From: Owenia fusiformis | Taxonomy: Eukaryota > Annelida > Polychaeta > Sabellida > Oweniidae | DNA length: 64,000 nucleotides | Assembly: GCA_903813345.2 (NCBI GenBank) | Contig: CAIIXF020000790.1 | Location: 62,001 to 126,000, forward strand | Direction: 5' to 3' | Shown: piece by piece, positions 55,778 to 64,000 of the stretch | How positions within the stretch are numbered: the first letter of the stretch is position 1 | Layout of the letters: each line of letters opens with the position of its first letter | Notes under the pieces: generated by a model | The model's input: the letters and a program-made list of their open reading frames with translations, nothing else | Told to the model about the DNA's origin: nothing | The model's database searches: none | Translations under genes and position numbers: made by a program

Positions 55778-58006
55778 TTATTATTATTCTTCTTCCTCCT
55801 TCCCAGATTTCTCACCAACTAGAAGAGCTTACTTTAAGCTGCTTACATGATTAACTAGGGAATGTATCTGGCTTTCTGGGAAATTAGGTCAAATTTTTAT
55901 CTAGGTCAAAGGTCAAGAACTAGGTCAAATCCAGTACTTTGTCACTTTTTCCCATTATCTCGGTCGTCCTTCAATATTTTTGATCCTGGTTTTTTTCATT
56001 GTGTTCCTCATAAAAAAGTAGAAAACCTAGGGTCGATTTAGTTTTTTGGTATCTCAAACCGATTTCGAGATATCAGTGTCCGAAAACGAGGTCCAAAAAA
56101 AATTTCACCGAATCCAATGTCCGGGATATCAGTCTTATAGGAAATTTTCTCAGGATTCCGAATCTGAAAACCAAATTTCGATCTGACTTCCGGTTCAGAA
56201 GTTATGGCGTTTTGAAAATTCAAAATCGCTAAATTTGGTGCCCCATGTTAATTCAATGGGAAAAAATATTTTTTTGAAGTGTAAAATACGAGATATAGAC
56301 TAAGCACAGCTAAACATAATGGAAGCCCATAAAAGAAAGGGACCACAAGACCTTCTTTTCATAAAAATTTGGACACTAAAATGCCTAGGTCAAAATCTAG
56401 GTCAAATTCAAAGTTTTTCCTTATTTTTGCGATTCTGACACTACAGATTAATTATATTCTTCGAAAATTTGTATACATGTAGCCAAGAGTGTGCTAATAG
56501 TGTTAGCCTTTTGCCGTCAGAAAGTATTTTGACCCACTTTTGAGATATGGTGTCCGAAAAGTAGGTCAAACTAAAAAGTTCTCCAAATTTAACGTATGAG
56601 TTATGAATTAGGGGTAGAATTTTATCAGGAATCTGAATCTGCAAACCAAATTTTGATTCGACCTCCTGTTCGGAAGTTATGACGTTTTGAAAGCTCAAAA
56701 ATCGCTAAATTTGCTGCCCCATGTTATGTCAATGGGAAAAAAGATTTTTTTTACGTGTAAAATACGAGATATAAACTGAGTACAGCTTAATATAATGAAA
56801 GCCTATTAAAGAAGGGGACCTCGAAGGCTACTTAGCTTCAAAATTTGGACCCCAAAATCCCTAGGTTAAAATCTAGGTCAAATTCATAGTTTTTCCTTAT
56901 TTTTGCGATTCTGACACTATATTCAAATGATTTGCTTTAAAATTTTGTATACAGGTAGCAAAGAGTATGCTCATAGTGTTAGCCTTTTGCCGTCAGAAAG
57001 TATTTTGACCCACTTTTGAGATATGGTGTCCGAAAAGTAGGTCAAAATAAAAACTATCCAAATTTAATGTGTGAGTTATGAATTAAAGGTATAATTTTCT
57101 CAGGAATCCAAATCTGCAAACCAAATTTCGATCCGACTTCTTGTTCTGAAGTTATGGCGTTTTGAAATCTCAAAAATCGCTAAATTTGGTGCCCCATGTT
57201 AAATCAGTGGGACCGAATAATTTTTTGAAGTGTAAAAATACGAGATATAGAATGAGTACAGCTAAACATAATGAAAGCCCATAAAAGAAGGGGACCTCAA
57301 AAGCTACTTTCCTTCAAAATTTGGACACCAAAATACCTAGTTCAAAATCTAGGTCAAATTCTTAGTTTTTTCTTATTGTTGCAATTCGGACACTACACTT
57401 CAATGATATTCTTCGAAATTTTGTATACATGTAGCAAAGAGTGTGCTCATAACGTTAACTTGTTGCCGTCAAGAAGTGTTTTGACCCACTTTTGAGATAT
57501 GGTGATCGAAATGTATGTCAAAATAAAAAGTTCTCCAAATTTAACGTATGAGTTATGAATTAGGGGTAGAATTTCCTAAGGAATCCGGATCTGAAATTAA
57601 AATTGCAATCCGACACCCGGCTAAGATTCTAAGCCATTTTGAAGTTTGAAATTCGCACTTGCCAGTATTCACGATGCAGATTGATCAAATAAACTTTCAA
57701 AAATTCCTACATACCCTACTTTACCTCCCTACCTACTCAGCTACTTATTTGACTACTTACTCAATTGCTTAATTAGTTATTACTTACTTAGCTACTTACT
57801 CAGCTACTAACTCAGGTACTTACTCAGCTACTTACTCAGCTACCTACTCAGCTTTTTACCCAGTTACTTACTCAGCTACTTACTCAACTACTACTAAGGT
57901 ACTTACTCAGCTAATTACTCAGTTAATTACTCAGCTCTTTACTGATCTATCTAGGTAAAATAAATCTGGAGTCTTAAATTGAACTTGTTCAATTTCACAA
58001 ATCTAG
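55778..58006 (+). mobile_element. Helitron-like array unit K
   Basis: Starts TTATTATTCTTCTTCCTCCT; leader and first monomer nearly identical to J; DR1 motif at 55903-55915; three GCCGTCA monomers; minisatellite 57720-57955; CTAG at 58003-58006. Confidence 0.8.
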
Positions 58007-59897
58007 TTATTCTTTTTTCTTCCTCCTTACCAGATTTCTCGTCAACTATAACAGCTTACTTAATCCAACTTACATGGTTAACTTAAGACTGTATCCGGCT
58101 TTCTGGGAAATTAGGTCAAATTTTTATCTAGGTCAAAGGTCAAGAACTAGGTCAAATCCAGTACTTTGTCACTTTTTCCCATTATCTCGGTCGTCCTTCA
58201 ATATTTTTGATCCTGGTTTTTTTCATTGTGTTCCTCATAAAAAAGTAGAAAACCTAGGGTCGATTTAGTTTTTTGGTATCTCAAACCGATTTCGAGATAT
58301 CAGTGTCCGAAAACGAGGTCCAAAAAAAATTTCACCGAATCCAATGTCCAGGATATTAGTCTTATGGGAAATTTTCTCAGGATTCCGAATCTGAAAACCA
58401 AATTTCGATGTGACTTCCGGTTCAGAAGTTATGGCGTTTTGAAAATTCAAAAATCGTTAAATTTGGTGCCCCATGTTAATTCAATAGGAAAAAATATTTT
58501 TTTGAAGTGTAAAATACGAGATATGGACTAAGCACAACTAAACATAATGGAAGCCCATAAAAGAAAGGGACCACAAGACCTTCTTTTCATAAAAATTTGG
58601 ACACCAAAATGCCTAGGTCAAAATCTAGGTCAAATTCAAAGTTTTTCCTTATTTTTGCGATTCTGACACTACAGATTAATTATATTCTTCGAAAATTTGT
58701 ATACATGTAGCCAAGAGTGTGCTAATAGTGTAAGCCTTTTGCCGTCAGAAAGTATTTTGACCCACTTTTGAGATATGGTGTCCGAAAAGTAGGTCAAACT
58801 AAAAAGTTCTCCAAATTTAACGTATGAGTTATGAATAAGGGTAGAATTTTCTCAGGAATCCAAATCTGCAAACCAAATTTCAATCCGACTTTTGGTTTGG
58901 AATTTATGTCGTTTTGAAAGCTCAAAAATCGCTAAATTTGGTGCCCCATGTTATGGCAATGGGAAAAAAGATTTTTTTGAAGTGTAAAATACGAGATAAA
59001 GACTGAAAACAGCTTCACATAATGAAAGCCTATAAAAGAAAGGGACCTCAAAAGCTAGCTAGCTTCACAATTTGGTCACCAAAATGCCTAGGTCAAAATC
59101 TAGGTCAAATTTATAGTTTTAACTTATTTTTGCGATTCTGACACTACACTTTAATTATTTGCTTCAAAATTTTGTATACAGGTAGCAAAGAGTGTGCTAA
59201 TAGTGTTAGCCTTTTGCCGTCAGAAAGTATTTTGACCCACTTTTGAGATATAGTGTCCGAAAAGTAGGTCAACATGAAAGTTTCTCCAAATTTAACGTAT
59301 GAGTTATGAATTAAGGGTAGAATTTTCTCAGAAATCCGAATCTGCAAATCAAATTTCAATCCGACACCCGGTTTGGAAGTAATGGCGTTTTGAAAAATTA
59401 AAAAATTGGTATTTTGATATCCCATGTTATGTCAATTATCTTTGTCACTATTCGTCGTTATTCCTTTATCTTTTTTTCATCATGTAGCTTAAAGACAGTC
59501 CTTTCATTATTGTAACTGTCTTTTTTGATTACTCTTACCGATTTTGAGGAATGGCGTCCGGAAAGTAGGTCAACATAAAAAGTTTTCAAAATTTAATGTA
59601 TGAGTTATGACACAAACGAAGAATTTTCTCAGAAATTCGAATATGCAAACCAAATTTCGACCCAAATTCTGGTTAGATAGTTATAGCTGTTTGAAGTCTC
59701 GAAAAGTCGATATTATGATATCCCCATGTTAAGCCAATGTAGACGAAGATAAGCTACTTAAGAGTTGTCTAAATGTCTGTATTCTAGATGACTCAGTTTA
59801 TTCTGAATGGCTCAGCTAACAGTATTTTGGATGACTCAGCTTAAAAAAGTTTTAAATCTGGAGTCTTAAATTGAACTTGTTCAATTTACATGTCTAG
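58007..59897 (+). mobile_element. Helitron-like array unit L (last unit before the satellite)
   Basis: Starts TTATTCTTTTTTCTTCCTCC. It combines an H-type first part (ATCCGGCTTTCTGGGAAATT) with a G/J/K-type GATATCTC monomer, then two GCCGTCA monomers and an H/I-type 3' end (GATGACTCAGCTTA repeat, TTTACATGTCTAG at 59897). DR1 motif at 58130-58142. It is a chimera of subfamilies. The 722-bp satellite begins one base after its CTAG. Confidence 0.8.
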
Positions 59898-59898
59898 T

Positions 59899-59933
59899 GA
59901 TTTTTGCTTTTGTATGTGCAAAAAGCAAAAATC
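59899..59933 (+). other. unit-initial hairpin of the satellite
   Basis: GATTTTTGCTTTT pairs with AAAAGCAAAAATC across a GTATGTGCA-type loop. It recurs at the start of each 722-base unit and occupies the same place as the GACTCCAGAT hairpin at the 5' end of elements A, D and I. Confidence 0.85.
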
Positions 59934-62900
59934 CTCCTCACACACGTTCTCACCAACGAGAGATATTTGGATAAATCTACTCATACACGTTGTTAGGGGG
60001 CTAGGCGTAGTTGGTGGGAAATTAGGTCAAATCCTTATCTGGGTCAAAGGTCGAAATCTAGGTCGAAATCTGCATTTTCGCTATTTCGGCCTCTCGAGCC
60101 TCCTTAAGAAGTCAGAATCGGAGGAAAACTAGCTGGTCGGAAAGACAGTTTTCCGAGCGTTAAAAAAACAGTGAACCAAATTTCAATCCGACCATTAGTT
60201 ATCGAGATATACGCGTTTGAAGTTCGCGTACGGGCCACCGTTGCCGTATATCTAGACGACACCTGGTATACTATACACGATGTATACGTATCTCTGCGAA
60301 CAACAGACATTTGAAAGAAAATAGGCCCGGACGATGACTAGAGCATTTCTAAAACAACGTTTCCCTTCGTCCAACTAACGATTGCGGAATGTAGAACGAT
60401 ACGTACGCTGCTCGAATCTACGTCGAAAGCCCTATATGGACGTCTGGAAGGCCTGTTTTTTGAAGGACTATTTTTTGACCTCGACGGATCCGCGAAGCAC
60501 GAGCCAGGCATTCTCCCCAACTACCTCCCTAGATTCCCCGACCTTTAATCGACCATTATAGGCCCTCAGAGCGTCCGTAGAGCCATTTCCCTCTATACGC
60601 GTATGGGCAAATCCTATTATGATTTTTGCTTTTGTATGTGCAAAAAGCAAAAATCCTCCTCACACACGTTCTCACCAACGAGAGATATTTGGATAAATCT
60701 ACTCATACACGTTGTTAGGGGGCTAGGCGTAGTTGGTGGGAAATTAGGTCAAATCCTTATCTGGGTCAAAGGTCGAAATCTAGGTCGAAATCTGCATTTT
60801 CGCTATTTCGGCCTCTCGAGCCTCCTTAAGAAGTCAGAATCGGAGGAAAACTAGCTGGTCGGAAAGACAGTTTTCCGAGCGTTAAAAAAACAGTGAACCA
60901 AATTTCAATCCGACCATTAGTTATCGAGATATACGCGTTTGAAGTTCGCGTACGGGCCACCGTTGCCGTATATCTAGACGACACCTGGTATACTATACAC
61001 GATGTATACGTATCTCTGCGAACAACAGACATTTGAAAGAAAATAGGCCCGGACGATGACTAGAGCATTTCTAAAACAACGTTTCCCTTCGTCCAACTAA
61101 CGATTGCGGAATGTAGAACGATACGTACGCTGCTCGAATCTACGTCGAAAGCCCTATATGGACGTCTGGAAGGCCTGTTTTTTGAAGGACTATTTTTTGA
61201 CCTCGACGGATCCGCGAAGCACGAGCCAGGCATTCTCCCCAACTACCTCCCTAGATTCCCCGACCTTTAATCGACCATTATAGGCCCTCAGAGCGTCCGT
61301 AGAGCCATTTCCCTCTATACGCGTATGGGCAAATCCTATTATGATTTTTGCTTTTGTATGTGCAAAAAGCAAAAATCCTCCTCACACACGTTCTCACCAA
61401 CGAGAGATATTTGGATAAATCTACTCATACACGTTGTTAGGGGGCTAGGCGTAGTTGGTGGGAAATTAGGTCAAATCCTTATCTGGGTCAAAGGTCGAAA
61501 TCTAGGTCGAAATCTGCATTTTCGCTATTTCGGCCTCTCGAGCCTCCTTAAGAAGTCAGAATCGGAGGAAAACTAGCTGGTCGGAAAGACAGTTTTCCGA
61601 GCGTTAAAAAAACAGTGAACCAAATTTCAATCCGACCATTAGTTATCGAGATATACGCGTTTGAAGTTCGCGTACGGGCCACCGTTGCCGTATATCTAGA
61701 CGACACCTGGTATACTATACACGATGTATACGTATCTCTGCGAACAACAGACATTTGAAAGAAAATAGGCCCGGACGATGACTAGAGCATTTCTAAAACA
61801 ACGTTTCCCTTCGTCCAACTAACGATTGCGGAATGTAGAACGATACGTACGCTGCTCGAATCTACGTCGAAAGCCCTATATGGACGTCTGGAAGGCCTGT
61901 TTTTTGAAGGACTATTTTTTGACCTCGACGGATCCGCGAAGCACGAGCCAGGCATTCTCCCCAACTACCTCCCTAGATTCCCCGACCTTTAATCGACCAT
62001 TATAGGCCCTCAGAGCGTCCGTAGAGCCATTTCCCTCTATACGCGTATGGGCAAATCCTATTATGATTTTTGCTTTTGTATGTGCAAAAAGCAAAAATCC
62101 TCCTCACACACGTTCTCACCAACGAGAGATATTTGGATAAATCTACTCATACACGTTGTTAGGGGGCTAGGCGTAGTTGGTGGGAAATTAGGTCAAATCC
62201 TTATCTGGGTCAAAGGTCGAAATCTAGGTCGAAATCTGCATTTTCGCTATTTCGGCCTCTCGAGCCTCCTTAAGAAGTCAGAATCGGAGGAAAACTAGCT
62301 GGTCGGAAAGACAGTTTTCCGAGCGTTAAAAAAACAGTGAACCAAATTTCAATCCGACCATTAGTTATCGAGATATACGCGTTTGAAGTTCGCGTACGGG
62401 CCACCGTTGCCGTATATCTAGACGACACCTGGTATACTATACACGATGTATACGTATCTCTGCGAACAACAGACATTTGAAAGAAAATAGGCCCGGACGA
62501 TGACTAGAGCATTTCTAAAACAACGTTTCCCTTCGTCCAACTAACGATTGCGGAATGTAGAACGATACGTACGCTGCTCGAATCTACGTCGAAAGCCCTA
62601 TATGGACGTCTGGAAGGCCTGTTTTTTGAAGGACTATTTTTTGACCTCGACGGATCCGCGAAGCACGAGCCAGGCATTCTCCCCAACTACCTCCCTAGAT
62701 TCCCCGACCTTTAATCGACCATTATAGGCCCTCAGAGCGTCCGTAGAGCCATTTCCCTCTATACGCGTATGGGCAAATCCTATTATGATTTTTGCTTTTG
62801 TATGTGCAAAAAGCAAAAATCCTCCTCACACACGTTCTCACCAACGAGAGATATTTGGATAAATCTACTCATACACGTTGTTAGGGGGCTAGGCGTAGTT

Positions 62901-64000
62901 GGTGGGAAATTAGGTCAAATCCTTATCTGGGTCAAAGGTCGAAATCTAGGTCGAAATCTGCATTTTCGCTATTTCGGCCTCTCGAGCCTCCTTAAGAAGT
63001 CAGAATCGGAGGAAAACTAGCTGGTCGGAAAGACAGTTTTCCGAGCGTTAAAAAAACAGTGAACCAAATTTCAATCCGACCATTAGTTATCGAGATATAC
63101 GCGTTTGAAGTTCGCGTACGGGCCACCGTTGCCGTATATCTAGACGACACCTGGTATACTATACACGATGTATACGTATCTCTGCGAACAACAGACATTT
63201 GAAAGAAAATAGGCCCGGACGATGACTAGAGCATTTCTAAAACAACGTTTCCCTTCGTCCAACTAACGATTGCGGAATGTAGAACGATACGTACGCTGCT
63301 CGAATCTACGTCGAAAGCCCTATATGGACGTCTGGAAGGCCTGTTTTTTGAAGGACTATTTTTTGACCTCGACGGATCCGCGAAGCACGAGCCAGGCATT
63401 CTCCCCAACTACCTCCCTAGATTCCCCGACCTTTAATCGACCATTATAGGCCCTCAGAGCGTCCGTAGAGCCATTTCCCTCTATACGCGTATGGGCAAAT
63501 CCTATTATGATTTTTGCTTTTGTATGTGCAAAAAGCAAAAATCCTCCTCACACACGTTCTCACCAACGAGAGATATTTGGATAAATCTACTCATACACGT
63601 TGTTAGGGGGCTAGGCGTAGTTGGTGGGAAATTAGGTCAAATCCTTATCTGGGTCAAAGGTCGAAATCTAGGTCGAAATCTGCATTTTCGCTATTTCGGC
63701 CTCTCGAGCCTCCTTAAGAAGTCAGAATCGGAGGAAAACTAGCTGGTCGGAAAGACAGTTTTCCGAGCGTTAAAAAAACAGTGAACCAAATTTCAATCCG
63801 ACCATTAGTTATCGAGATATACGCGTTTGAAGTTCGCGTACGGGCCACCGTTGCCGTATATCTAGACGACACCTGGTATACTATACACGATGTATACGTA
63901 TCTCTGCGAACAACAGACATTTGAAAGAAAATAGGCCCGGACGATGACTAGAGCATTTCTAAAACAACGTTTCCCTTCGTCCAACTAACGATTGCGGAAT
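59899..64000 (+). repeat. 722-bp satellite array (5 full units and a partial sixth)
   Basis: Units start at 59899, 60621, 61343, 62065, 62787 and 63509 with a constant 722-base period, and by eye they are identical. The array continues past the window end. Each unit opens with the hairpin GATTTTTGCTTTT/AAAAAGCAAAAATC, then CCTCCTCACACACGTTCTCA-CCAACGAGAG. It continues GGGAAATTAGGTCAAATCCT, GGGTCAAAGGTCGAAATC and later ACCAAATTTCAATCCGACCA. These parallel the 5' hairpin, leader and monomer core of the Helitron-like units. The rest of the unit is unrelated to them and rich in CpG (about 50 per unit by hand count), in contrast to the AT-rich, CpG-poor neighbourhood. Repeated 60-83-codon frames recur on both strands, simply because the sequence repeats. 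Confidence 0.95.

Noticed and set aside
35421-59897. CRISPR-like array
   Set aside because: The repeats are ~470 bp and 2-3 kb with no short spacers, in an evidently eukaryotic context.
59890-64000. Repeated 60-83-codon frames on both strands
   Set aside because: They recur only because the 722-base satellite repeats exactly. They overlap on both strands and show no family resemblance.
1-64000. tRNA, rRNA, operon-type promoters, ribosome binding sites, replication origins
   Set aside because: None could be supported. The window shows eukaryotic repeat-rich structure and no RNA gene signature was recognised by eye.

Overview
This is eukaryotic, AT-rich, repeat-dominated DNA. It has no prokaryotic-style gene array and no open frame longer than about 160 codons, and the few protein-like frames are short and flanked by splice-site-like sequence. 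Many non-autonomous DNA transposons, Helitron-like elements with central tandem repeats, a (GTCY)n-type microsatellite and a mariner-type transposase remnant point to an animal, probably a marine invertebrate. Elements of this build are well known from molluscs, but the sequence alone does not fix the phylum.

Layout. 1-15.2 kb: mostly single-copy AT-rich DNA with diverged dispersed repeats, a ~150-bp tandem repeat (2.6-4.0 kb), a ~770-bp repeat present twice (4.14 and 7.03 kb), a mariner-type element with a broken transposase (12.4-13.2 kb) and several candidate exons on the minus strand. 15.2-17.6 kb: one solo copy, in minus orientation, of the Helitron-like family that dominates the right half. 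17.6-28.1 kb: further candidate minus-strand exons, a TTAA-flanked element, a second mariner-type element, a 42-bp minisatellite open on both strands, and a second Helitron-like family (26.7-27.7 kb). 28.1-34.3 kb: a dense cluster of short inverted-repeat elements whose target-site duplications can be read directly (8 bp, 9 bp, TA, TTAA). One is nested inside the arm of another, and the intact opposite arm shows the empty site. 35.4-59.9 kb: eleven head-to-tail Helitron-like units (called B to L here), 0.7-3.3 kb long. All end in the same hairpin followed by CTAG, and most contain 2-5 copies of a ~470-bp monomer. 59.9-64.0 kb: a CpG-rich 722-bp satellite with five complete, apparently identical copies and a sixth cut by the window edge. 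Its unit begins like the 5' end of a related Helitron-like element.

Genes. No complete gene can be assembled. The best coding evidence is a set of minus-strand candidate exons (18269-18504, 13229-13450, 8675-8872, and weaker ones at 25147-25188, 14517-14560 and 140-210) that could belong to one or more genes with large, repeat-filled introns. I do not recognise the protein.

The most notable feature is the combination of a solo element, an eleven-unit head-to-tail array and a pure satellite from related families. It looks like a visible path from rolling-circle transposon to satellite DNA. The repeats also carry perfect AGGTCAAAGGTCA nuclear-receptor-type sites and runs of GTAAGT splice-donor motifs.
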